A stretch of DNA of 27,908 bases from an uncultured Eubacteriales bacterium (GTDB lineage: Bacteria > Bacillota > Clostridia > Oscillospirales > Oscillospiraceae). This document shows positions 1 through 5,890 of this stretch, in pieces. The first letter of the stretch is position 1, and every line of letters begins with the position of its first letter. The DNA is taken from the NCBI GenBank assembly GCA_900548625.1, contig URLO01000030.1:1-27908 (forward strand). Direction: 5' to 3'. The position numbers were made by a program, and so were the translations under genes. The notes under the pieces were generated by a model that did no database searches, was not told the DNA's origin, and saw only the letters and a list, made by a program, of their open reading frames with translations.

Positions 1-92
1 ATGCGCGCAGCCGGGTGCAGCCTTTTCAAACGCGAACCCAGCCCCGCGGTTCGCGTTTGAGAGCTTGTCAAAAAGACATTTTTGACAAGCTC
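1..92. repeat. Hairpin-rich repeat, copy 1 (truncated by window edge)
   Basis: Bases 1-92 match 5035-5126 almost base for base, with a few substitutions and one C fewer in the loop near base 41. This copy holds two hairpins: a 13-bp stem (26-38 with 48-60) and a perfect 14-bp stem (61-74 with 79-92, loop GACA). Its left part lies outside the window. No reading frame is credible. It sits just 3' of the minus-strand cupin gene, as the other copy sits just 3' of the mgtC-like gene. Confidence 0.85.
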
Positions 93-110
93 GCCGCCCC
101 GTGGGGCGGC
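61..110 (-). terminator. Terminator region of the cupin gene
   Basis: Read on the minus strand, the cupin stop is followed by an 8-bp GC hairpin (GCCGCCCC/GGGGCGGC, 93-110) and then by the 14-bp hairpin of the repeat (61-92), whose arms carry A and T runs. Either could end transcription. A classic long U tract directly after the GC hairpin is missing. Confidence 0.55.
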
Positions 111-123
111 GGCACGAGAATGA

Positions 124-474
124 TTACCGGTTCGGCAAAATCAGTGCAAGGAAGCTCGCGGGCTCGTCCGTGTGGTTGCGGACGGCGTGGGTGTGTCCAT
201 CGGCGCAGAACTGTGCGTCGCCCGCGCTCAGCACGCGGCTCTCGTCGTCATCGCTGACGGTGAGGCTGCCACTGAGAATGTAATACGCCTCGCCGTTTGC
301 CGTATGCTCGTGTGCGCCGATCGACTCGCCGGGCTGGAGCGTCATGACGGTGAACATCTCCGCGCGTCCGCCAAGCTCCTCCGGTGAGAAGATGTGCCGC
401 GAGACGGGATCTCCCACACCGCCGCGGATGTTGTGCCGGACCTCTACGTACCGCTCATCGTTTTTCTTGAACAT
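124..474 (-). CDS. Small single-domain cupin protein
   Basis: A 116-residue protein made almost entirely of one cupin barrel. Motif 1 is clear (G-x5-H-x-H-x4-E-x6-G, in GAHEHTANGEAYYILSG) and so is motif 2 (GD-x6-G-x2-H-x3-N). The two His, the Glu and the final His would form the usual metal site. The substrate cannot be told; such proteins include small-molecule-binding and isomerase- or oxygenase-like members. I prefer the ATG at 474 over the one at 480, because AAGGAG lies about 8 nt before 474 but only 2 nt before 480. The gene follows rlmH by about 50 nt on the same strand and may be co-transcribed. Fold confident, function unknown. Confidence 0.8.
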   Translation of the reverse strand: MFKKNDERYVEVRHNIRGGVGDPVSRHIFSPEELGGRAEMFTVMTLQPGESIGAHEHTANGEAYYILSGSLTVSDDDESRVLSAGDAQFCADGHTHAVRNHTDEPASFLALILPNR

Positions 475-500
475 AACCATCTCTCCTTTGAATTTATTTG

Positions 501-524
501 GAAGGATACTTATTAGAAGGATAC
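501..524. repeat. Direct repeat upstream of the cupin gene
   Basis: GAAGGATAC occurs twice (501-509 and 516-524), separated by TTATTA, in the AT-rich gap between the rlmH stop and the cupin ribosome binding site. A 15-bp period of identical 9-mers could be a regulator site, but it is short and could be chance. Confidence 0.4.
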
Positions 525-527
525 GAA

Positions 528-1010
528 CTATTTATGATATTTTGTGCCCGCCTGAATGGATTCGGCGCGATAGAGCTGCTCCAGCGCCATCACGCGCGCC
601 AGATGGTGCGGGAACGTCATTTTGGACATTGAGAGCTTCTTGTCGGCCATGGCCTTGAGCGAAGGGTCCATCCCGAACGACGAGCCGATCAGAAAGCATG
701 CGCTGCTCTTGCCGCTGCCCTTGACCGAGGCGAGCGCGGCGGCAAGCTCCTCCGAGGAAAGCTGCGCGCCCTCCGGTGTGAGCACGCAGAACCACGCGCC
801 CTTCGGGAGCTTTGCACGGATCAGCTCCGCCTCCTTGGCAAGCCCCTGCGCGATCTGGGCAGGGGAAGGGTCGTCCGGCAGGCGCGTCTCGGGCAGCTCG
901 ATCAGCGAGAAGTCCACATAGCCGCGCAGACGCTTTGCATATTCCTCCGACGCGGAGAGGTAGAACTTTTCTTTGAGCTTGCCGACGCAGATAAGCGTGA
1001 TGGAAAACAT
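528..1010 (-). CDS. rlmH: 23S rRNA (pseudouridine1915-N3)-methyltransferase RlmH
   Basis: A 160-residue SPOUT-class methyltransferase, the usual RlmH length. The family uses SAM to methylate N3 of pseudouridine 1915 in helix 69 of 23S rRNA on assembled 70S ribosomes. The C-terminal knot region is recognisable: FLIGSSFGMDP (normally GGS/GGA, here GSS), LSMSKMTFPHHLARVMALEQLYRA and the terminal YHK. The frame stays open upstream, but the start at 1010 fits the family N-terminus (MFSITLICVGKLKEKFY), and GAGGT lies 7 nt before it. A promoter is visible upstream at 1039-1067. The cupin gene follows in the same direction. Confidence 0.93.
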   Translation of the reverse strand: MFSITLICVGKLKEKFYLSASEEYAKRLRGYVDFSLIELPETRLPDDPSPAQIAQGLAKEAELIRAKLPKGAWFCVLTPEGAQLSSEELAAALASVKGSGKSSACFLIGSSFGMDPSLKAMADKKLSMSKMTFPHHLARVMALEQLYRAESIQAGTKYHK

Positions 1011-1038
1011 GGCCGCACCTCGTTGATCAGATGCTGTC

Positions 1039-1067
1039 AGTGTACCCCATGGACGCGCATTTTGCAA
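1039..1067 (-). promoter_or_regulatory. Sigma-A-type promoter for rlmH
   Basis: On the minus strand, TTGCAA (1062-1067) and TACACT (1039-1044) are separated by exactly 17 bp. The -10 box lies about 28 nt before the rlmH ATG. Confidence 0.6.
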
Positions 1068-1158
1068 GCACATCGGGAGCGGCGGCGCGCTTTTTTGGTG
1101 ACAGGACGTACATGCGCGGAGAATCCTGAAATATTTCTTGGATTGACGTGGATTTGTG

Positions 1159-1187
1159 TTGATTTCCGCGGGCGAATCCGCTATGAT
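1159..1187 (+). promoter_or_regulatory. Sigma-A-type promoter for metV-metF
   Basis: TTGATT (1159-1164), 17 bp, TATGAT (1182-1187). The transcript would start near 1194. A small hairpin follows (ATCCCG at 1203-1208 with CGGGAT at 1218-1223) directly before GGAGG, so it could influence initiation. Confidence 0.65.
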
Positions 1188-1242
1188 AGGGGGGAATGCA
1201 ACATCCCGGTTCTCACACGGGATATTTGGAGGGTAACGTCTC

Positions 1243-1893
1243 ATGATTATTACACAAAAGAAGCCCATTGAGGAGCTGATGGCGCTCATCGGCGAGGCAA
1301 AGACCGTCGCCATCGTCGGCTGCGGCAGTTGTGCAACGGCGTGCCACACCGGCGGCGAGCCGGAGATCAAGGAGCTGGCGCAGACGCTTGAGGCAGCGGG
1401 CAAAACCGTTGTCGCAACGGCCTACCCGGACTATTGCTGCATGAATCTTGCCGTCAAGGTCAAGATGAAGCCCATTGTCGCGGCAAAGCCCGACTGTGTG
1501 ATCTGCATGTCCTGCGGTGACGGCGTGCAGTGCGTGGCAAAGAACGTCCCCGGCATCCCCACCTATCCGTCCAACAACACCATGTACCTCGGCGAGGCGC
1601 TTCGCTTCGGCGTCTGGGAAGAAGCGTGCCACTTCTGCGGCGACTGCATGCTCGGCCAGACCGGCGGCATCTGCCCCATTACGCAGTGCGCCAAGAGCCT
1701 GGTCAACGGCCCCTGCGGCGGCCAGAAGAACGGCAAGTGCGAGGTCAACCCGGAGAACGACTGCGCATGGATCAAGATCTACAACCGTCTGGAGCAGATC
1801 GGCCAGCTCGAAAAGTTCGGTCAGACCCGTGAGGACAAGGGATATGCCAAGGTCAGCTATCCGAGAACGATCAGCTTAAAGGGGAAGAAATAA
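1243..1893 (+). CDS. metV: MetV: zinc/Fe-S partner subunit of methylenetetrahydrofolate reductase
   Basis: A 216-residue cysteine-rich protein matching the MTHFR_C / MetV family, which pairs with MetF in acetogens and other anaerobes. Cysteines cluster at residues 27, 30, 34; 65-66; 85, 88, 91, 97; and 129, 132, 135, 144, 149, 158, 166, 174. The block CHFCGDC...GPCGG is characteristic of the family. Known MetV proteins carry Fe-S clusters and zinc and help deliver electrons to MetF, which itself lacks an NADH site in these systems. GGAGG stands 9-10 nt before the ATG. The stop overlaps the metF start (TAATG), implying translational coupling. No rnfC2 or hdr/mvh gene is adjacent, so the electron donor (perhaps ferredoxin) is inference. 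Confidence 0.88.
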   Translation: MIITQKKPIEELMALIGEAKTVAIVGCGSCATACHTGGEPEIKELAQTLEAAGKTVVATAYPDYCCMNLAVKVKMKPIVAAKPDCVICMSCGDGVQCVAKNVPGIPTYPSNNTMYLGEALRFGVWEEACHFCGDCMLGQTGGICPITQCAKSLVNGPCGGQKNGKCEVNPENDCAWIKIYNRLEQIGQLEKFGQTREDKGYAKVSYPRTISLKGKK

Positions 1894-2816
1894 TGAGTAT
1901 GTTGAAAGAGGCTCTGGAAGCCGGTAAATTTGGCGTCACCGCGGAAATGGCGCCCCCGAAGGGATATGATTTTTCCGAGCAGATGGAGGCTGCAAAGCTC
2001 CTCAACGGCAAGGTCCACGGCGTCAACGTGACCGACATGCAGTCGGCAAGCCTCAAGGCCTCGAGCCTTGGCCTGTGCATTGCGCTCAAGCAGGCAGGCA
2101 TTGAGCCGATCCTCCAGATGACCGGCCGCGACCGCAACCGCATGGCCATCATGGGCGATGTGTTCTCGGCGGCGTCGTTCGGCATCGACACGATGCTGGC
2201 GCTGACGGGCGACCATCCGGTCGTGGGCGACTGCCCCGACTCCAAGCCGGTCTACGACCTGGACTCCGTCGGCATCCTGAGAATGCTGACGAAAATGGAA
2301 GAAACGAACTGTGACTGCGGCGGCAACGAGATCGCGGGCGGCGCTCCGAAGTTCTACAAGGGCGCGTCGGTCACGCCGGTCTACGACCCGATCGTGCTTC
2401 AGATCAACAAGCTGCGCCAGAAGGTCGAGGCAGGCGCAATGTACATCCAGACGCAGGGCATTTTTGATCTCGACACCTTCAAGCGCTTCATGGAGAAGGT
2501 CGATGCGGCGGGCATCAAGACCCACATCATGGCTGGTATCATTCCGCTCAAGGCCGCCGGCATGGCGCGCTACATGAACGAGAACGTCCCCGGCATCGCG
2601 GTGCCGCAGGATATGATCGACAAGCTGGCAGCCGCTGCCGCAGAGGGCAAGGAGAAGGGCATCAAGGGTCTTCCCATGCAGCTCGGCATCGAGATGGCTG
2701 CGGAGATGATCGCCAAGATCAAGGACGAGCATCTGTGCGACGGCGTCCACATCATGGCCATCGGCGCGGAAAAGAACGTTCCGACGATCCTCGAAAAGGC
2801 GGGCGTCACCATCTGA
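1893..2816 (+). CDS. metF: Methylenetetrahydrofolate reductase, MetF-type catalytic subunit
   Basis: A 307-residue TIM-barrel MTHFR that would reduce 5,10-methylene-THF to 5-methyl-THF with FAD. Supporting stretches are FGVTAEMAPPKG at the N-terminus (the family's conserved early Glu), LQMTGRDRNR, DTMLALTGDHP (FAD/folate region), KFYKGASVTPVYDP and FIQTQ-like MYIQTQGIFD. The length fits the single-domain bacterial form. Its ATG shares a base with the metV stop. Together the pair suits methionine synthesis or the methyl branch of the Wood-Ljungdahl pathway; no neighbouring gene decides between these. A strong terminator follows at 2867. Confidence 0.9.
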   Translation: MSMLKEALEAGKFGVTAEMAPPKGYDFSEQMEAAKLLNGKVHGVNVTDMQSASLKASSLGLCIALKQAGIEPILQMTGRDRNRMAIMGDVFSAASFGIDTMLALTGDHPVVGDCPDSKPVYDLDSVGILRMLTKMEETNCDCGGNEIAGGAPKFYKGASVTPVYDPIVLQINKLRQKVEAGAMYIQTQGIFDLDTFKRFMEKVDAAGIKTHIMAGIIPLKAAGMARYMNENVPGIAVPQDMIDKLAAAAAEGKEKGIKGLPMQLGIEMAAEMIAKIKDEHLCDGVHIMAIGAEKNVPTILEKAGVTI

Positions 2817-2866
2817 GACGAATCTCAGCAGGCCTCGCATTTTGCGAATCAACCATAGCAACGCTC

Positions 2867-2901
2867 ACAAAAGCGGCGCGGGTCACCCGCGCCGCTTTTG
2901 T
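2867..2901 (+). terminator. Strong intrinsic terminator after metF
   Basis: A perfect 16-bp stem (2867-2882 with 2886-2901) around a 3-nt loop, with a GC-rich core and ACAAAA/TTTTGT at the base. The stem is symmetric, but the genes on either side both run on the plus strand, so its job is ending metVF. Confidence 0.9.
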
Positions 2902-2949
2902 GTCCGGACGATCGCGGCCCGGAGAAGCACAGCATGGCATTGGACAAAA

Positions 2950-2978
2950 TGCCCAATTATGGGCACAATAACTGGGCA
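2950..2978. promoter_or_regulatory. Palindromic TGCCCA/TGGGCA sites upstream of the pyk promoter
   Basis: TGCCCA-ATTA-TGGGCA (2950-2965) is a near-perfect palindrome, and a third half-site TGGGCA follows at 2973-2978. The cluster ends 40 bp before the pyk -35 box, a typical place for an activator. The binding protein is unknown. Apart from these sites the stretch 2902-3017 holds no gene. Confidence 0.45.
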
Positions 2979-3017
2979 GTTCAGACAAGGATTTTGCGTA
3001 TTTTTCCGATTTCTTCC

Positions 3018-3046
3018 TTGACAGCGCCGGAACATCATGCTAGAAT
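3018..3046 (+). promoter_or_regulatory. Consensus sigma-A promoter for pyk and its leader
   Basis: TTGACA (3018-3023), exactly 17 bp, TAGAAT (3041-3046). The -35 is perfect and the -10 matches TATAAT at 5 of 6 positions. Transcription should start near 3053, leaving about 265 nt of untranslated leader before pyk. Confidence 0.85.
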
Positions 3047-3052
3047 GTGGGA

Positions 3053-3215
3053 ACTGATGCGAGCGGTGGAGTCTGTCATAGAGGGTCCGCGCGGGACGCG
3101 CTCTATTCGCATCGGGATCGCTCATTCAATGACGCGCCCGCTTGGCGCTGCGTTTGCGTTCGACTGACAGGCTCCGTCTGTGTTCCGGTATACCGGAATG
3201 CAGGCGGAGCTTTTC
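3053..3215 (+). ncRNA. Structured pyk leader RNA, candidate attenuator or small RNA
   Basis: From the predicted start to a terminator-like hairpin this stretch is rich in complementarity. GATGCGA (3056-3062) pairs with TCGCATC (3107-3113). Inside that, TAGAG (3079-3083) pairs with CTCTA (3101-3105). GGAGTCTGTCA (3068-3078) pairs over 11 positions (one G-U) with TGACAGGCTCC (3165-3175), which would form a pseudoknot with the first stem. The last segment also overlaps the 5' arm of the terminator hairpin at 3171. I do not recognise a T-box, 6S or known riboswitch consensus. It could be a cis-acting attenuator for pyk or a free-standing RNA of about 160 nt. Confidence 0.5.
3171..3215 (+). terminator. 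Terminator-like hairpin inside the pyk leader
   Basis: GCTCCG-T-CTG (3171-3180) pairs with CAG-G-CGGAGC (3201-3210), and inside lies the palindrome TTCCGGTATACCGGAA (3183-3198). TTTTC follows at once. It stands about 100 nt before the pyk ATG on the same transcript. The U tract is short, so partial termination is more likely than complete. Confidence 0.6.
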
Positions 3216-3316
3216 ACTTGAAAAAAACCGCGGCGTGCCGCGGCGGGTGCTGCGTGCCAATGCCTCGCGGCAGCTCCGGCAGGAGCATGCGGGGACGAAG
3301 ATCAGGAGACAATGCC

Positions 3317-4732
3317 ATGAGAAAAACAAAAATCGTCTGTACCATCGGCCCGGCCAGCAGCGACCCGCAGGTCTTTGCCGATATGTGCCGTGCGGGACTG
3401 AATGTTGCGCGGCTGAATTTTTCGCACGGAACGCACGAGGAGCAGCAGAAAAAGATCGACATGATCAAGGCTGTGCGCGAGGAGCTCGGGCTGCCGATCG
3501 CCATTATGCTCGACACCAAGGGCCCGGAATACCGCATCGGCACGTTCCAGAACGGGCCGGTCACCATTACCGACGGCGCGGAATTCACCTTCACCACGCG
3601 CAAGAACGTCAAGGGTGACGCGTCCATCGTTTCCGTCAGCTATCCGGGTCTTGCGGACGAGCTTTCCGCGGGAGATACGGTGCTGGTCAACAACGGCCTT
3701 GTGATCTTCCGGGTCGAGTCGGTCGACGGAACGGAGATCCATTGCCGTGCCGAGGCGGGCGGAACGCTCTCCGACCGCAAGAGCATGAGCTTTCCCGGAA
3801 AGGTCCTCAAGCAGATCTATCTCAGTGAGCAGGACAAGGCGGATCTGCTGTTCGGCATCCGCAACGGCGTGGACTATGTGGCGGCGTCGTTCGTCTCCCG
3901 CCGCGAGGATGTGGACGATCTGCGCCGGTTCCTGCGCGAAAACGGCGGCGGTGACATCGACGTCATCGCCAAGATCGAAAACCGCGCCGGCATTGACAAC
4001 ATCGAGCAGATCTGCGAGGCCTGCGAGGGCATCATGATCGGCAGAGGAGACCTCGGCGTCGAGGTGCCGTTTGCAGAGCTGCCCGCGATCCAGAAATACC
4101 TCATCACCAAATGCCGCCTGCTCGGAAAGCGCGTCATCACCGCGACGGAAATGCTGGAATCGATGATCCAGAACCCGCGTCCCACGCGCGCGGAGATCTC
4201 GGACGTGGCGAACGCCGTCTACGACGGGACGAGCGCCGTGATGCTCTCCGGCGAGTCCGCGGCGGGCAAGTACCCCGTCAGGACGGTGCGGATCATGTCG
4301 GAGATCTGCGAGGAAACGGAGCGGCACATCCACTATGAGACGCGCTTCCGCAATTACAAATTCCAGATCAAGAATCTGGTCGATGCCATCTCCCATGCGA
4401 CCTGCGGCATGGCCATCGACATCGGCGCAAAGGCCATCGTCGTCAGCTCCCTGTCCGGAACGACGGTGCGGATGGTCTCGCGCTTCCGTGTCCCGACGGA
4501 CATTGTCGGCATGGCGACGGACAAGCGGGTCTGGTACAAGCTGGCGCTGTCGTGGGGCGTGCTGCCGGTGCTGTGTGAGAAATTCGACTCGACCGACGTG
4601 CTGTTCTATCACGCGCGCAAGGCCGCGCAGGAGGCGCTCGGCCTTCAGCCGGGGGATAAGATCGTTCTGACCGGCGGCACCGTCAACGGCACCTCCGGCA
4701 ATACGAACCTCATCAAGGTCGAAAGCATCTAG
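3317..4732 (+). CDS. pyk: Pyruvate kinase
   Basis: A 471-residue pyruvate kinase, which makes pyruvate and ATP from PEP and ADP in the last step of glycolysis. The motifs are complete: KIVCTIGPAS at the start, ARLNFSHG (catalytic Arg32), MLDTKGPE (residues 64-71), IAKIENRAGIDNI (catalytic Lys region), MIGRGDLGVEV (metal site) and VITATEMLESMI...PTRAE. Glu71 in TKGPE is the residue that goes with K+ dependence; K+-independent enzymes have Lys there. The extra C-terminal PEP-utiliser domain of some Bacillus enzymes is absent. The frame is open upstream, but AGGAG 8 nt before 3317 and the canonical MRKTKIVCTIGP fix the start. The TAG stop shares its last base with a repeat element. Confidence 0.96.
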   Translation: MRKTKIVCTIGPASSDPQVFADMCRAGLNVARLNFSHGTHEEQQKKIDMIKAVREELGLPIAIMLDTKGPEYRIGTFQNGPVTITDGAEFTFTTRKNVKGDASIVSVSYPGLADELSAGDTVLVNNGLVIFRVESVDGTEIHCRAEAGGTLSDRKSMSFPGKVLKQIYLSEQDKADLLFGIRNGVDYVAASFVSRREDVDDLRRFLRENGGGDIDVIAKIENRAGIDNIEQICEACEGIMIGRGDLGVEVPFAELPAIQKYLITKCRLLGKRVITATEMLESMIQNPRPTRAEISDVANAVYDGTSAVMLSGESAAGKYPVRTVRIMSEICEETERHIHYETRFRNYKFQIKNLVDAISHATCGMAIDIGAKAIVVSSLSGTTVRMVSRFRVPTDIVGMATDKRVWYKLALSWGVLPVLCEKFDSTDVLFYHARKAAQEALGLQPGDKIVLTGGTVNGTSGNTNLIKVESI

Positions 4733-4891
4733 GGTGTATCTGAAAACTCCCAACGCACCCGGACAGCGGGGCTTTTCACGCCGCACCGCGTCATTTTTCC
4801 TTGAAATACGTCAGTATTCCTGCGAAAAAATGTCTTGCGCAGCGCGAAAAATCCTCGCTGCCGGGCACATTTTCAGTTTTCAGATACACCC
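4732..4891 (+). mobile_element. MITE-like element, long form (copy A)
   Basis: A 160-bp element bounded by perfect 17-bp inverted repeats, GGGTGTATCTGAAAACT and its complement. The left flank is TA (4730-4731), which belongs to the pyk stop codon; the right flank is CA, probably a decayed TA. The core can fold, with AAATAC/GTATT at its centre flanked by TTTTTC/GAAAAA. It codes for nothing. It is almost identical, in inverted orientation, to 26110-26269. TA flanks suggest mobilisation by an IS630/mariner-type transposase encoded elsewhere; that link is inference. Confidence 0.85.
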
Positions 4892-4895
4892 CAAG

Positions 4896-5125
4896 GCTTG
4901 TCAAAAAACCTCGTAGAGTTCGCGCCCGCAGGCGCGAATAAAATGTGAATCGGTTTTGTCCGGGGGCGTGTACCTCGGACAAAACACAAAACGCCCGGCA
5001 AGTGTGGAATTTGTGCGCAGTGTGCGCACAAATTATGCGCGCAGCCGGGCGCAGCCTTTTCAAACGCGAACCCAGCCCCCGCGGTTCGCGTTTGAGAGCG
5101 TGTCAAAAAGACTCTTTTGACAAGC
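4896..5125. repeat. Hairpin-rich repeat, copy 2 (complete)
   Basis: A 230-bp non-coding unit bounded by GCTTGTCAAAA (4896-4906) and TTTTGACAAGC (5115-5125). Between them lie successive hairpins: 4921-4936 (6-bp stem), 4953-4985 (10 bp), 5008-5034 (perfect 12 bp, 3-nt loop), 5060-5095 (13 bp), and 5101-5125. The right part matches bases 1-92. It lies in the convergent gap between pyk and the mgtC-like gene, and nothing else occupies this gap. Confidence 0.75.
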
Positions 5126-5126
5126 T

Positions 5127-5162
5127 CACGCGCCCGCTCTGTCTGTGCAGAGCGGGCGCGTG
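5127..5162 (-). terminator. Terminator of the antiporter-mgtC operon
   Basis: A perfect 15-bp GC-rich stem (5127-5141 with 5148-5162) with a 6-nt loop, starting 3 nt after the mgtC stop on the minus strand. It runs directly into the repeat's TTGTCAAAA hairpin rather than a plain U tract. Confidence 0.75.
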
Positions 5163-5165
5163 TTT

Positions 5166-5885
5166 TCAGTTCATTTCCTCGATAAAATACACGTAATCGA
5201 GCGAGCGCAGCGCCTCGATGATCTCGGCGTGCTTTTTATACTGCTTGAGCTCCGGACTGGTGACGGTGAACGAGACCGAGAACACGCTCAGGCCGGAGCC
5301 GATGTACGCCGGGTTCGACTCGATGTCGTCGATGCGGATGCCGAGCGCGCGGATGGTCGCCACAAACTCGGCAAGATCGCCCTTGCTCTTGAGCTCCAGA
5401 TGCACCTCAAAGTGGTTCGAGCGGTCCTTGAGGTGCTTTTCCAGCACCGGCAGGCCGGACATGCTGCAAAGCAGCACCAGAAACAGCACCACGGCGGGCG
5501 TGTAAAGCCCCGCGCCGAGCACCACGCCCAGCAGTCCGCAGCACCAGAGACCCACCGAGGTCGTAAGCCCCTTGATCTGGTTGCGGGAGCTGTACAAAAT
5601 GGAGTTGCTGCTGATCGTTGCCATGCCGAGCGCGGCAGCCGCCGACAAAACGGGCAGCGTCACGCCGGAAAACGACATCAGCCACTGGTCGATGAGCATG
5701 GCGGAGACGCCCGCGATGGTGACAAGAATGAATGTGCGCAGGCCTGCCGAGTGGCGCTTGCTGGAGCGCTCGCAGCCGATGACGGCGGAAAAGAGAACGC
5801 TCAGCGCCACGCGCAGCAGGATGGAGCCGAGCCCCAGCGTCTGGCTCCACGGGCCGAGCCAGCCCGCGATCAGATCATATTGCAT
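5166..5885 (-). CDS. MgtC/SapB-family inner membrane protein
   Basis: A 239-residue membrane protein with the MgtC signature in its first half: LLRVALSVLFSAVIGCER followed by HSAGLRTFILVTIAG, then three more hydrophobic segments to about residue 145. The rest (about 155-239) is a soluble domain with an ACT-like pattern (FEVHLELKSKGDLAEFV...GIRIDDIE), as in longer MgtC homologues. MgtC proteins are linked to growth at low Mg2+ and to control of membrane ATP synthase or phosphate uptake in pathogens; in commensals the role is unclear. GAGGAGG precedes the ATG and lies inside the end of the antiporter gene, 5 nt upstream, so the two form an operon. Confidence 0.85.
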   Translation of the reverse strand: MQYDLIAGWLGPWSQTLGLGSILLRVALSVLFSAVIGCERSSKRHSAGLRTFILVTIAGVSAMLIDQWLMSFSGVTLPVLSAAAALGMATISSNSILYSSRNQIKGLTTSVGLWCCGLLGVVLGAGLYTPAVVLFLVLLCSMSGLPVLEKHLKDRSNHFEVHLELKSKGDLAEFVATIRALGIRIDDIESNPAYIGSGLSVFSVSFTVTSPELKQYKKHAEIIEALRSLDYVYFIEEMN

Positions 5886-5890
5886 AGCTT

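Noticed and set aside
15..257. Short plus-strand frames across the left repeat and the cupin gene
   Set aside because: They cross hairpin repeats and lie antisense to a clear cupin gene.
1011..1403. Upstream in-frame extension of rlmH
   Set aside because: Low-complexity translation unlike RlmH, crossing the rlmH and metV promoters. The family start at 1010 has its own ribosome binding site.
3053..3215. 6S RNA or T-box identity for the pyk leader
   Set aside because: No long rod with a central bubble as in 6S RNA, and no T-box TGG-ACC sequence or specifier-like stem was found.
3047..3316. In-frame 90-codon upstream extension of pyk
   Set aside because: It covers the leader RNA and has no ribosome binding site. 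The family N-terminus begins at 3317, where AGGAG is correctly placed.
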